55,482 nucleotides of DNA, taken from NCBI GenBank assembly GCA_019912315.1, contig JAIOJA010000009.1, positions 1 to 55,482 on the forward strand, written 5' to 3'. Origin of the DNA: Planctomycetota bacterium (GTDB taxonomy: Bacteria; Planctomycetota; UBA8742; UBA2392). The notes beneath the pieces were generated by a model, which saw only the letters and a list, made by a program, of their open reading frames with translations, had not been told where the DNA came from and made no database searches. Of the stretch, positions 34,285-43,948 are shown piece by piece (position 1 is the stretch's first letter; each line of letters opens with the position of its first letter). Position numbers and translations under genes: made by a program.

Positions 34285-35310
34285 CTAATTGTCGAGCCAG
34301 CGACGGCCTTCGCTGGCGAGGCTCGTGATTCGACCGCCCAGCTCCTGCAGGCGGTGGCGCGAGTCCAACGGCAGATCGTTGGCATTTCCGGCGCGGGTGA
34401 GTGAATTGACAACGTGCCACAGCGTATGGCCCGGCTCCCAGAGGAATGCCTTGCGGATTGCAGAGTCTTCGCCCTCGCTCAACTCATACCGCGTGACGAT
34501 GCGGTCGAAAACCTTCAGCGGATCGGCGACTTCCACGCCTTCCGTCTCCAAGAGTCCTTCAGCCGCCTTTCCCGCAAGGGCCATGGCGCGGTCGAATGCT
34601 TCACGCACATCGCTCGCGATGTCCGCTTTGCCCACGTGGCGTCGACTGTAGGACCAGCTGCCGCCATTGAGGATCAGGCCGTTCAGGCAGATGCTGCGGA
34701 AAACCAGTGTGCTGATCCGAACTCTAGCCGTGCCCACCTCTGAATTCCTGAGGTGGATCCCCCGGTGCAGTCCCTGCCGACCCCGATCCGAAAGACTCTG
34801 TACGGGGCTCTCACGGATCACCTGCATGTCGAGGTACCCCTCTGTCAGCTCGTAGCGAATGGGCGTATCGACGCCGAGCCTGTCCGCCAGCCAGCCGAGG
34901 ATATCGGCGTGGTTGATGGCCCGGTAGCTAGCCGAAAGCACGGCTCGGACTTCGCCTCTTTCCAGACGGAGCAGTACGTTGCGGTCCTCCTCGTTCAGCC
35001 AGCGGTTCAGATTCTGCGCTCTCAAGCCGGAATCGCAGCGACGGGCATAGGGGGCTGGCACCTTCAATCGTGAACAGAGCTGGGCGAACGCATGGTCTCT
35101 GAGAGGGTAGCGCTCGCCGCCGCCGACCATCAGTGCGCCATCAGCCGGCGCGATTGCCAACTCTCGGGTGTTCACGCGGATGTCACGCTGCACCGCACGC
35201 AGGCTATCTACTTCGTTGATCAAGTCGTCAATCCGGTTGGCGGGTCTATGGCTCAACCTCGCGGACGACGGATTCAGACCCGCCAGAGCGGGCACCTCAA
35301 CAGTGGTCAT
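34285..35310 (-). CDS. DUF932 phage/plasmid-like protein
   Basis: 341 residues from ATG 35310 after GGAGTGA. The DUF932 pattern is recognisable: YPLRDHAFAQLCSRLKVP, RAVLSASYRAINHADILG, GIHLRNSEVGTARVRIS, VFRSICLNGLI and LWHVVNSLTRAGNA. Such proteins are widespread on plasmids and phages and are often encoded near replication and recombination genes; their biochemical role is not established. It is the first gene of the minus-strand set, divergent from the 64-residue gene. The intergenic region holds a long inverted repeat. Confidence 0.83.
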   Translation of the reverse strand: MTTVEVPALAGLNPSSARLSHRPANRIDDLINEVDSLRAVQRDIRVNTRELAIAPADGALMVGGGERYPLRDHAFAQLCSRLKVPAPYARRCDSGLRAQNLNRWLNEEDRNVLLRLERGEVRAVLSASYRAINHADILGWLADRLGVDTPIRYELTEGYLDMQVIRESPVQSLSDRGRQGLHRGIHLRNSEVGTARVRISTLVFRSICLNGLILNGGSWSYSRRHVGKADIASDVREAFDRAMALAGKAAEGLLETEGVEVADPLKVFDRIVTRYELSEGEDSAIRKAFLWEPGHTLWHVVNSLTRAGNANDLPLDSRHRLQELGGRITSLASEGRRWLDN

Positions 35311-35320
35311 GATTCACTCC

Positions 35321-35399
35321 AGTTGTTTGGCCTAAGAAGATGAAGGCCACTTTGAACCTCGCTGGTTCATGTGGCTGTCTATTGTCTTAGGCCACAACT
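35321..35399. promoter_or_regulatory. Spaced inverted repeat in the divergent promoter region
   Basis: TGGCCTAAG (35328-35336) is repeated inverted at 35386-35394, and the flanking AGTTG (35321-35325) pairs with CAACT (35395-35399). The arms are about 50 bp apart and flank the probable promoters of DUF932 (minus) and the 64-residue gene (plus). It could be a looping operator or a structured leader. Confidence 0.5.
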
Positions 35400-35452
35400 G
35401 CGCTTGCTTTGGGTCCGTATCCGCAGTGAGCTGCCAAACTCCGGAGGGAACC

Positions 35453-35647
35453 ATGGACAAGCAGATTGACGTGCATCGACTGTTGCATTTGATGGTAGAC
35501 GGCATCGAAGGATACTGGTGCGAACATGGGTACCTTCGCTACTGGGAGGAAACCGATGTACGGCGTGCGCTTGAGGCCGTCTATGAGTACAGACAACATC
35601 ACAACCCTGCACCGAAAGACTCGCAGCCACCCAATCCCCCCCCTTGA
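35453..35647 (+). CDS. Small protein of unknown function
   Basis: 64 residues from ATG 35453, preceded by a strong GGAGGG site. The first 45 residues appear helical and rich in His, Trp and Tyr (VHRLLHLMVDGIEGYWCEHGYLRYWEETDVRRALEA) and the end is proline-rich. No family is recognised. It precedes the NERD helicase gene by 217 bp and may belong to the same transcript. Confidence 0.6.
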   Translation: MDKQIDVHRLLHLMVDGIEGYWCEHGYLRYWEETDVRRALEAVYEYRQHHNPAPKDSQPPNPPP

Positions 35648-35864
35648 GATATACCGTCCAATGAAAGCAGTTGGGAGCGGTGTACAAGACTTGTGCGCCC
35701 AAGTTCGCACTTCAAATCGCCGACTGCCCCGACCCACGCACTGGCAGCAAGTCTGCCGTATCTCGGCCGTACCGAATTCCGCACCTGACGTTGCAGAACC
35801 GAGCGGCGTTGGCTTTATCAGAACAAGAGCTAGAATCACTCGAAAGTACCGGCCCCGATTCCAC

Positions 35865-37517
35865 ATGCGTACAGTGCCTGCGATAGTTCACCGGTTCAGG
35901 AGCGCCGCTGAGCGGCGTCTATTCGGTATTTTGGAGCTTGTAGATCTCGGCCCTTCCTGGATCGCTCTGCACTCCCTCAACGTCTCGCGCCACGCACGCA
36001 AACGATGGTCCGAGATCGACTTCGTGCTGGTGGGCCCGGAGGGCGTATTTGCCTTGGAAGTAAAGGGGGGCAGAGTTGCATGCGTGGACGGCATCTGGCA
36101 CTTCACCGACCGTTACGACGAGAAGCATCGCCGTTCCGAAGGTCCGTTCGAGCAGGCAAAGACGGGCCTGTTTGCACTCCGCGACCTGATAAGAGACGAA
36201 GGGCCACGGCACGCGGTTCGGAGAGCGGTGTTCGGTTGGGGAGTGGTGTTTCCCGACATTGACTTCGCGCTGAACGGACCCGAAATGCCGCCACAGATCG
36301 TGTGCGACCGTGACGACGTAGCCTCTTCAAATGCGCTCAAGCAGTATCTGAATAGACTGGTTTCCTACTGGAAGAACAAGGAACAAGGTGCGCCGAGAAT
36401 ACTGGACCCCGCCGATGTTGACACCGTGCTGCAGTTTCTCCGCCCGCAATTCGATCTGGTCCCGACCCTTTCGGCACAAGCAGCGAACGTCGAAGTGGAA
36501 GTTGTCAGGCTCACGGAGGATCAGTACCGGATGATTGACGCGGTACAGGCTGCTCCACGAATCCTGTGCGTAGGCGGTGCTGGTACCGGAAAGTCATTCC
36601 TAGCAGCAGAGACCTCCAGGCGCGAAGCCGCTAATGGCGCCGACGTACTGTTGGTTGCAGGTGGAGAGACGTTCTCAGCTTTTATGGCAGCCACGGTCAA
36701 TGAAAAAGCAGTGACAGTCCTGCCGTTCAGCGCCATCTCAACATCCGCCGCACTTCGTGCTGGCCGCAGGTTCGACGTACTCGTTGTCGATGAGGGCCAG
36801 GACTTCCTCAACCTCGAAAGTCTGGACGTATTCGACCGGACCCTCCGTCATGGTCTTGAAGACGGCAGATGGCGCTGGTTCATGGACGCCAATAACCAGT
36901 CGGGGCTATGGTCGGAACGGGAGGCGGAGGCGGAAGAGATGCTCCGAAGTTACTCTCCAGTCCCGGTCGAGCTGCGGCACAACTGCAGGAACACACCAGA
37001 AATCATACTCCAGACCCAGCAGGCAACCGGCGCGGACATCGGGAAGGCAGAGATCCGGGGAGCGGGACCGCCGGTTCATTACGAATCCGTGTCAGGCAAC
37101 GAATCTGCGGCCCGAGCCTTGGAAGCGGTCATCCACGACTGGCATGACGAAGGTGCGACAAACGCCGATATTGCGGTCCTGTCGCCTCTCTCGTTCAGTG
37201 AATCGTGTGTGTCGCTCTTGCCTGAAAGCCTGCGGCGGAGCTTCCGCGACCTGGACAGTGACCCGGATGCAGTTCTCGGCACGTCAATGATCTTTAGCTC
37301 CGTTCGGGGCTTCAAAGGCTTCGAACGAAAGTTCGTTGCGATCATAGATACGGGCGCACTTGACTCGAAGCCGCACTCGGTCGCACAGCTGTACGTGGCA
37401 ATGACACGCTCGCACGCGGTTCTCTGGGTCGCACTCGATGAAGGCTTCCGAAATGTCTTCGCGCAGTTCCGCCGCGCAAACCAGTTGAAGATCCTGAAAC
37501 TAGAAGGGGACCGATGA
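35865..37517 (+). CDS. NERD nuclease domain fused to an SF1 (UvrD-like) helicase
   Basis: 550 residues if started at ATG 35865, where homology to the NERD fold begins; the frame stays open upstream to 35526, but that part looks non-coding. Residues about 15-110 are a NERD domain, with EIDFVLVGPEGVFALEVKGG near 50-70 supplying the D...E-x-K nuclease residues. The helicase follows: Walker A GGAGTGKS near 237, VVDEGQDF near 307, ELRHNCRNTPEI, SVRGFKGFE, and motif VI LYVAMTRSH near 509. It probably cuts or unwinds DNA. It is the first gene of a tightly overlapping operon; its TGA lies within the ATG region of the DrmA-like gene. Confidence 0.85.
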   Translation: MRTVPAIVHRFRSAAERRLFGILELVDLGPSWIALHSLNVSRHARKRWSEIDFVLVGPEGVFALEVKGGRVACVDGIWHFTDRYDEKHRRSEGPFEQAKTGLFALRDLIRDEGPRHAVRRAVFGWGVVFPDIDFALNGPEMPPQIVCDRDDVASSNALKQYLNRLVSYWKNKEQGAPRILDPADVDTVLQFLRPQFDLVPTLSAQAANVEVEVVRLTEDQYRMIDAVQAAPRILCVGGAGTGKSFLAAETSRREAANGADVLLVAGGETFSAFMAATVNEKAVTVLPFSAISTSAALRAGRRFDVLVVDEGQDFLNLESLDVFDRTLRHGLEDGRWRWFMDANNQSGLWSEREAEAEEMLRSYSPVPVELRHNCRNTPEIILQTQQATGADIGKAEIRGAGPPVHYESVSGNESAARALEAVIHDWHDEGATNADIAVLSPLSFSESCVSLLPESLRRSFRDLDSDPDAVLGTSMIFSSVRGFKGFERKFVAIIDTGALDSKPHSVAQLYVAMTRSHAVLWVALDEGFRNVFAQFRRANQLKILKLEGDR

Positions 37518-40500
37518 ATGCTCCTGACACAACAACCCCCGGTGCGGAAAAGCTGCTGGAATACCTGACCAGACAGCTCGTCGGACCGGCTGGCGGCAAC
37601 TGTGAAGAGCTCGATGCCGAAGATCTGCCAGATGCCCACTACACTCTTGCCATTCTTCATCCCAAGGCCGTGCCTTCGGAAAGCGTGCAGTCTGAACAGC
37701 TGGAAGACAGCGTCGCATCGGACGTCGACGGTGACACAGACGAGCCGGTCGCCACTGCCTATCAGTTCATGCCCGCATCAGCCGGTATTAGTTTCTACGT
37801 CACTGGGAAGCCCGAACTGAACGTCAAAGTCTGGGGCGCAAGATACGTGTTCAGGGAAGGCGCAAAGAAACGAAGAGATGGGAAGTGGGTTCATAGCTGG
37901 ATTGCTGACCCCGGAAGTCCGGAGGTTCACCAAGTCGCACCGGGCACCGTAGAGAGCGTAACGGTCCAAGTATTGAAAGGAGCTGCCGAGCTGCACGTGA
38001 GGTGGCGGCCGATGAAAGGCGGATGGCTCGCTACGACCACCCTAATCAATGCTGAGCAGTCTGCCGGCGACCGCCGTACGGACAACGAACGCTGCATCTT
38101 CCAAGCAGGCCTGGAGTGTGCCCCCGCAGGCGGATCTCTGCGCCCCTACCCTTCTCCCCGGCTCGTCGAGCCTGACGAAGAGGAGCTGGAGCTTGCAATG
38201 CTGTACAGGCATTCACCGACTTGGGCAGCGGGACATGGCTGCGCATCAGTCTGGGATTCTGACTCTGATCTTCCGGGCTGGGTCAGGATGTCATTCCTTC
38301 CGCACGCCGAGGTAAAGCCTGTTACTACAAAGGCACCGGAAGGAGAGCTGGCATACGACACGGACGTCCTGCGAATGCAGTTCCTGCAGGATGAGTCAGT
38401 CGCAGCGAAGGATCTAAAGAAGAAGCTGCTGTCATTTCTCGCCAGCTACGAAAAGTGGCACCAGCTGAGGGGCATGGATTCCGTACCTGAAGAATTCGAG
38501 GAGACAAAGGCACAGAACCTGAACCGCGTGGCTGAGGCAATCGAGAGGATCCGGGAGGGAATTGAGGTCGTCACGTCCGATTCCGTTGCCCGGAAGTGCT
38601 TTGCGCTGGCCAATCGTGCAATGCTGATGCAAATGGTCCACGCCGGGAAGGACTTCGGCGGCACGGACAAAGCACGGCGAAAAACAAAATTCGCTGAACC
38701 CGACTACTTCGGTGAGGACTTTGGGGGGTTTCGCTGGCGCCCGTTCCAGCTTGCGTTCCAGCTGCTTGTGATCCCGTCGCTGATGGACCCAAAACGGCCC
38801 GACAGGAAAGCAGTCGATCTGCTCTGGTTCCCTACAGGCGGCGGCAAGACCGAGGCCTACCTCGCACTGGCAGCCTTCGAGATGCTACGGAGACGCCTGC
38901 AGCAGGGAAACAAGGGACTGGGAACAGCCATCATCAAGCGATACACGCTGCGGCTTCTGACCAGCCAACAATTCCAACGCGCCGCCGGCCTGATCTGCGC
39001 CATGGAACGCATAAGGGCATCCGACAAGACCGGACTGGGCCACGAGCCTTTCACGCTGGGGCTCTGGGTAGGCGAAGGACTGAGCCCCAACAAGTTCGCT
39101 GGAGACGGTGAAGATTCAAAGGGAGCATTCAATCAGTACGAGGCGCTGATCGACGCTGAGAAACCCGAGAATCCGTATCAACTGAGCCAGTGTCCCTGGT
39201 GCGGAACGCGCCTCGTCCCGAGCTCCAAGTCCGAGGACCTGAACGACTATGGGGTGCGAGCTACTACCACCAGTTTCGAATTCTACTGTCCGACAGACAG
39301 CTGTCCGTTTCATGAACGGCTTCCCGTAAACGTGGTCGACGAACACCTCTTCGACCACCCGCCGTCCTTTGTGATCGGCACCATTGACAAGTTCGCGAGA
39401 CTTGCATGGGACGAACGTGCAAAGTCCTTCTTCGGCACGTCTGCAGACGGTGAACAGGCCACGGATCCTCCATCGCTGATCATCCAGGACGAGCTGCACC
39501 TCATTTCGGGTCCTCTCGGTACCATTGCTGGCATTTATGAAGCTGCCATCGACACAGTCATCGGGTCGCTGGGTACCGATCCAAAGATCGTTGCCGCCAC
39601 TGCAACCATCAGGCGGGCTGCAGACCAGGTACAGCGGCTGTATGCAAGGGAGCACAGACAGTTTCCGCCATCGGGAACATCCGTCGAGGACTCCTACTTT
39701 GCAAAAGTCGCACGCAATGAACGCGGCCGCGTGTATGCAGGACTCATGGCGCAGGGAGTCACGTCCGTCACGTCCTTGGTCCATACGTGCGCGGCGCTGA
39801 CACAGTCGCTCATGGAGATCGATCCGGATGATCCAGAAAAGGACACTTGGTGGACCCAGCTGGTTTACCACAACAGCAAACGGGAACTCGGTAAAACGAT
39901 GACCCTCGCCCGCGACGACATACCCAGCCGAGTGCAGGTAATCGCACGCGACCAATCCAAGATGCGTGCAAATCTGAATGTCGTGGAGCTCTCGGCGTCC
40001 GTCAGTGGTTCCCGCCTTCCCGACGTTCTTGCCGATCTCGGCAAGCCATGGGACTCGAAAGACGCCATCGACATCCTGCCGTGCACGAGCATGATTTCAG
40101 TCGGTGTGGACGTGAATCGGCTGGGCCTGATGGTCGTGAACGGGCAGCCAAAGACCACGGCCGAGTACATCCAGGCATCCAGCCGCATCGGACGTGACAA
40201 GGACCGCCCGTCCGGACTGGTCATCGCACACTACTCTTGGACCAAGCCACGAGACCGGTCCCACTACGAGAGCTTCTTCCCGTATCATAACGCACTGTAC
40301 AGGGAGGTGGAGCCGACTAGCGTTACGCCATGTGCCCCCCCTGCACTAGCAAGGGCGTTGCACGCGGCACTTGTCATTGTAGTCAGAATGGCAGCAGGGC
40401 TCTCATCGAACGAATCGGCCGGAGACTTCGATCCCGGAGATCCGGCCGTAAAATCCACAATGGCCCGTCTTGAGCGCAGGATCTCGGCTGCGGAGCCCGA

Positions 40501-40738
40501 AGAGGCAGCACGAGTTAGCGCCAGCCTGCGCCGCCTGGCCCGGGAATGGCACGAGAGTGCCGATACCGCACCTGGCAAACCGCGACTGCGATACCGGTCG
40601 AGTGGCGGCAGGCAGTTCACGTCGCTGCTGGTCGGGTTCGAAGGGGGCGGAAGCGGGCTCTGGCGCACTCTGAATTCAATGAGGCACGTGGACACCCCAA
40701 GCAGGATCCGGTTGCTCGGAGAAGAAAATGAACGTTGA
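37514..40738 (+). CDS. drmA: DrmA-like SF2 helicase (DISARM core)
   Basis: 1074 residues. The N-terminal 400 residues have no motif. The SF2 core has LLWFPTGGGKTEAYLAL (Walker A near 438), IIQDELHLISGPLG (Walker B DELH near 658), VAATATIRRAADQV, and SSRIGRDKDRPSG (motif VI near 888). A zinc-binding insert has CPWCG near 559 and CPTDSC near 592. The DELHL, ATATI and SSRIGR phrases, together with the next gene encoding a DUF1998 protein, are typical of DrmA of the DISARM anti-phage system. It starts with an ATGA overlap and runs 11 bp into drmB. Confidence 0.85.
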   Translation: MNAPDTTTPGAEKLLEYLTRQLVGPAGGNCEELDAEDLPDAHYTLAILHPKAVPSESVQSEQLEDSVASDVDGDTDEPVATAYQFMPASAGISFYVTGKPELNVKVWGARYVFREGAKKRRDGKWVHSWIADPGSPEVHQVAPGTVESVTVQVLKGAAELHVRWRPMKGGWLATTTLINAEQSAGDRRTDNERCIFQAGLECAPAGGSLRPYPSPRLVEPDEEELELAMLYRHSPTWAAGHGCASVWDSDSDLPGWVRMSFLPHAEVKPVTTKAPEGELAYDTDVLRMQFLQDESVAAKDLKKKLLSFLASYEKWHQLRGMDSVPEEFEETKAQNLNRVAEAIERIREGIEVVTSDSVARKCFALANRAMLMQMVHAGKDFGGTDKARRKTKFAEPDYFGEDFGGFRWRPFQLAFQLLVIPSLMDPKRPDRKAVDLLWFPTGGGKTEAYLALAAFEMLRRRLQQGNKGLGTAIIKRYTLRLLTSQQFQRAAGLICAMERIRASDKTGLGHEPFTLGLWVGEGLSPNKFAGDGEDSKGAFNQYEALIDAEKPENPYQLSQCPWCGTRLVPSSKSEDLNDYGVRATTTSFEFYCPTDSCPFHERLPVNVVDEHLFDHPPSFVIGTIDKFARLAWDERAKSFFGTSADGEQATDPPSLIIQDELHLISGPLGTIAGIYEAAIDTVIGSLGTDPKIVAATATIRRAADQVQRLYAREHRQFPPSGTSVEDSYFAKVARNERGRVYAGLMAQGVTSVTSLVHTCAALTQSLMEIDPDDPEKDTWWTQLVYHNSKRELGKTMTLARDDIPSRVQVIARDQSKMRANLNVVELSASVSGSRLPDVLADLGKPWDSKDAIDILPCTSMISVGVDVNRLGLMVVNGQPKTTAEYIQASSRIGRDKDRPSGLVIAHYSWTKPRDRSHYESFFPYHNALYREVEPTSVTPCAPPALARALHAALVIVVRMAAGLSSNESAGDFDPGDPAVKSTMARLERRISAAEPEEAARVSASLRRLAREWHESADTAPGKPRLRYRSSGGRQFTSLLVGFEGGGSGLWRTLNSMRHVDTPSRIRLLGEENER

Positions 40739-42587
40739 GCGCAGTGTCAGGCGGTCGCAGTGCGTTGCGCCATTCGGCGTGGGCGCGATCTTGGACCTCG
40801 GTGACGAGTCCCTCGTCGCAACCGACATCACACGATGGGGGGAGGCCGGAGTGAAAATCCGGCTACCGCGCCTAGAGCGGATGTTGGGTGTCGGGCACTT
40901 CCGAATGGCACCGGCGCTTCGCTTCTGGTGGTCTACACAAGGGCCGAAACTGCCGTTCTTCAGGTTTCCCCAGTGGCTGTTCTGCCCGTCGTGCAGAAAA
41001 ATGACCCGGTGGAGGACCTATCAGGAGAGAGATCTCGCTGGCCACGCACCGCGATGCAGCCGTGATTCCTGCAAGGGACGAACGCTGGTACCCATGAGGT
41101 TCGTTCTCGCCTGCGAAAACGGTCACCTCGGAGATGTAGACTGGAAGTGGTATGTCCACGCCGGGAAGCAAAAGGCCGAGTCGGGAAGATGTGAGAGAGA
41201 AGAACTGTACTTCAGGACAAGGCCGGGGAGGGGTGGCGGCCTGGCTTCACTTGTGGTCCATTGCATTACCTGCGATAGCCGGGAGAGCCTTCACGGGATC
41301 ACGGCGAAAGACAGCATGAAGGCCATTGGCGTGCGATGCTCCGGAAAGCAGCCATGGCAGCGCGGTAACGAGCATAGTTGCGATTGTGTCCCGCAGGTTC
41401 TCCAGCGAGGAGCAAGCAACCTCTACTATCCGGCGACAGTCTCTGCCCTGGACATCCCTACAGGCACCGAATTCAGTGAATCGGCAGGTATCCACGAAGA
41501 GATCCGGAATCACCAGAACTTCAACTTGTTGGTCGAGAACATTCAATCAGAGTCTGGTGATGTTCCCGAGTCCTTGTCGGAGATGGTCGCGAAGATGATT
41601 TCTGAAAGCCTTGGGTGTCCGGTCGAGGACGTCTGGAAAGCCGCTGGCAGAGATCCAGCTGGCGGGGAACGTGAAGGGAACGCACCGGGTTCGGGAGAAA
41701 GGGACACTCAGATTCTGAGGGAAGAATGGCAGACGCTCACTGATCCTCCCCGTGACCCCGGACCTGACGATGTGTTTGCCGCCCGGATCTCGGAAGACCC
41801 GGAAGGACTGATACCGTCCGAACTATCTGATCTTCTAGAGCCGGTGGTACTTGTCGAGAGGCTCAGAGAGGTCAGGACACTACGCGGTTTTCACCGTGTT
41901 ACACCCGGCGACGACGACCGCATCGTCCGCACGGACTTGGGCAGCGGTCGAAACTGGCTTCCTGCACACGAGGTCTTCGGCGAGGGAGTGTTCATCCGGC
42001 TGAAGGAACAGCGAGTAAAGACGTGGATATCGAATCAGGCTGACCGGCTCTCCGAGCGACTGGCAGTGATGGCACTTCACAGGGCCGAGAGCCATCTGCG
42101 GGCAGTGCTGCCAGAACCGACACCACGGTTCGTCCTGCTGCACACTCTGTCCCATCTCCTGATCAGACAGCTGTCTTTCGAATGCGGATACACTGCTTCC
42201 TCCTTGAGAGAGCGGATCTACAGCACCGAGCCAGAGAATCCGGGCGGTGCGATGGCCGGGATACTGATCTACACAGCTGACAGCGACTCGGAGGGCTCCC
42301 TAGGCGGGCTCGTCCGACAGGGCCAGCCCGACCGCTTGCCGGCGACACTGACTGCGGCGTTGAACCGGGCAACATGGTGTTCCGCCGATCCGATCTGCTC
42401 AGAAGCACCGGGCCAGGGCCTGTTCGGCATGAATCTCGCCGCGTGCCACGCGTGTTCGCTGCTATCCGAAACAAGCTGCGTGTACTCGAACGTGCTCCTG
42501 GATCGCACGATGACCATAGGAGGGCGCGGATTGTCGGGGTTCTTCTCAGGCTTGCTTGCAGTTGCAACCGGGGGCAAGGACCAATGA
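40728..42587 (+). CDS. drmB: DrmB-like DUF1998 protein (DISARM core)
   Basis: 619 residues. The N-terminus has the DrmB signature VAPFGVGAILDLGDES, then a cysteine cluster FCPSCRK near 85 and CSRDSC near 110, and the phrase RFVLACENGHLGDVDW. The C-terminal DUF1998 part has LLHTLSHLLIRQLSFECG near 469, GILIYTADSDSEGSLGGL, and CHACSLLSETSC near 574-585 followed by NVLLDR. In DISARM, DrmA and DrmB form the complex that recognises and acts on incoming DNA. It overlaps drmA by 11 bp and the following helicase gene by 4 bp, so the three are co-translated. Confidence 0.88.
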   Translation: MNVERSVRRSQCVAPFGVGAILDLGDESLVATDITRWGEAGVKIRLPRLERMLGVGHFRMAPALRFWWSTQGPKLPFFRFPQWLFCPSCRKMTRWRTYQERDLAGHAPRCSRDSCKGRTLVPMRFVLACENGHLGDVDWKWYVHAGKQKAESGRCEREELYFRTRPGRGGGLASLVVHCITCDSRESLHGITAKDSMKAIGVRCSGKQPWQRGNEHSCDCVPQVLQRGASNLYYPATVSALDIPTGTEFSESAGIHEEIRNHQNFNLLVENIQSESGDVPESLSEMVAKMISESLGCPVEDVWKAAGRDPAGGEREGNAPGSGERDTQILREEWQTLTDPPRDPGPDDVFAARISEDPEGLIPSELSDLLEPVVLVERLREVRTLRGFHRVTPGDDDRIVRTDLGSGRNWLPAHEVFGEGVFIRLKEQRVKTWISNQADRLSERLAVMALHRAESHLRAVLPEPTPRFVLLHTLSHLLIRQLSFECGYTASSLRERIYSTEPENPGGAMAGILIYTADSDSEGSLGGLVRQGQPDRLPATLTAALNRATWCSADPICSEAPGQGLFGMNLAACHACSLLSETSCVYSNVLLDRTMTIGGRGLSGFFSGLLAVATGGKDQ

Positions 42588-43948
42588 GGCTGCCCAACTC
42601 GAAGGATCTGAGTGACGAACAGATGGAAGTCTATCTGGAAGCTCCCATAGAAGGAGACGTTCTCGTCACAGGTCCCCCCGGAACGGGGAAGACTGTGATT
42701 GCGATGTTCCGTGCCGGTTACTTGGTAAAGAAGCGTCGATCCCCCACAGTTGTCATGTTCAACAGCGTTTTGAGAAACTACACGGGCAACGCGGCTGGCG
42801 GCGAATTCGAGACTTCGACGCTTCACAGTTGGGCCAACTCGTGGTGGGAGAATCTGGACATCCCTGTGGACTGTGTTCAGCCGCTATCAAGTGTTCTCGT
42901 CGACTGCCCCGCCGACGAACGACCAGAGATCAACCGGCTCGGCGGGCGATACGACTTTTACAAACGGAAAGTCCGGGTAAGGGCTGACGCATACGAGTTG
43001 CACCGCTCCAAGATTCGATGGCCCGTCGTTCCGGCGTTCCCTCACGGGGACAGTGTTCTCGAACTGAACTGGCGTGGCGCCCTGAATGCCATCGCAAACG
43101 CATACGCAAGAGCGGGGTTGAATCCCAAGAGCATCGACTGGGGCCACCTGATTGTCGACGAGGCCCAAGACTTTGGAAATGAGCTGTGGGAGATGTTCCG
43201 CGTGATTCGTCAGATCATGTTCAAAGACAACAGGGGGCCCGTACCGGCTCTCACCGTGCTCGCAGACGAGAACCAACGGATTTTCGAGAACAATTCCACG
43301 ATTGACGAGATCCGGCAAGGCCTGTCAATCGCCAAGGAACGTGAGTACCAGCTCACCCGGAACTACCGAAACACGAAGGAAACCGCGATGCTTGCGCGGG
43401 AGTTCTACGTGGGTCTGGAAACGGGTATCCCAAAACTACCTAGCCGCGGCGGAGACAAGCCCAAACTCGTTCGTGCCCAATCATATAACGCATGCATCGG
43501 GTACATCGCACGGTACGCAAGAATGCACGACAACGAGGAAATCGGGATCATCCTGCGCAAGAATTCTCTGGTCGCACAATATGCAGGAATACTGGCAGAG
43601 AAACTGAAGGACAAGAAAGCGATAAAGGTTCAGGCATACGCTAGCGACATCAAGGAGTACAAGAACGCGCGTAAGCTCGTTTTTGACAAACCCGGCCACA
43701 TCACCGTCGTAAACCGGGCCAGTTGCAAGGGTCTTGAGTTTGATGCCGTTTTCATCCCCGAACTTCATTCCTACTCTGCGGACGATGCGTTGCAGGATCA
43801 GCCAAAGATGGACATGTACGTAATGATCTCCCGAGCAAGGAATAGGGTCTTCCTGATCTATCAGGGTTCGCCGGGTAGCCCCATTCCGCAGTTTGTTAGC
43901 AAGCTCCCCGGACCTGATTCCGGGCTTTTGGAGTGGTGCGATGCCTGA
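42584..43948 (+). CDS. Second SF1 (UvrD/PcrA-like) helicase
   Basis: 454 residues from ATG 42584, which overlaps the drmB stop (ATGA). Walker A GPPGTGKT near 29; HSWANSWWENLDI; VDEAQDF near 190; LTVLADENQRIF; YQLTRNYRNTKETA; ASCKGLEFDAVFIPE near 379; and YVMISRARNRVFLIY near 411. This is a compact Rep/UvrD-type helicase without nuclease domains. Canonical DISARM clusters do not include it. The tight coupling on both sides argues that it works with DrmA and DrmB. Confidence 0.85.
   Translation: MRLPNSKDLSDEQMEVYLEAPIEGDVLVTGPPGTGKTVIAMFRAGYLVKKRRSPTVVMFNSVLRNYTGNAAGGEFETSTLHSWANSWWENLDIPVDCVQPLSSVLVDCPADERPEINRLGGRYDFYKRKVRVRADAYELHRSKIRWPVVPAFPHGDSVLELNWRGALNAIANAYARAGLNPKSIDWGHLIVDEAQDFGNELWEMFRVIRQIMFKDNRGPVPALTVLADENQRIFENNSTIDEIRQGLSIAKEREYQLTRNYRNTKETAMLAREFYVGLETGIPKLPSRGGDKPKLVRAQSYNACIGYIARYARMHDNEEIGIILRKNSLVAQYAGILAEKLKDKKAIKVQAYASDIKEYKNARKLVFDKPGHITVVNRASCKGLEFDAVFIPELHSYSADDALQDQPKMDMYVMISRARNRVFLIYQGSPGSPIPQFVSKLPGPDSGLLEWCDA

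Noticed and set aside
35526..35864. N-terminal extension of the NERD helicase
   Set aside because: The frame is open but low-complexity and overlaps the small gene at 35453-35647, which has a strong ribosome site; NERD homology starts after 35865.
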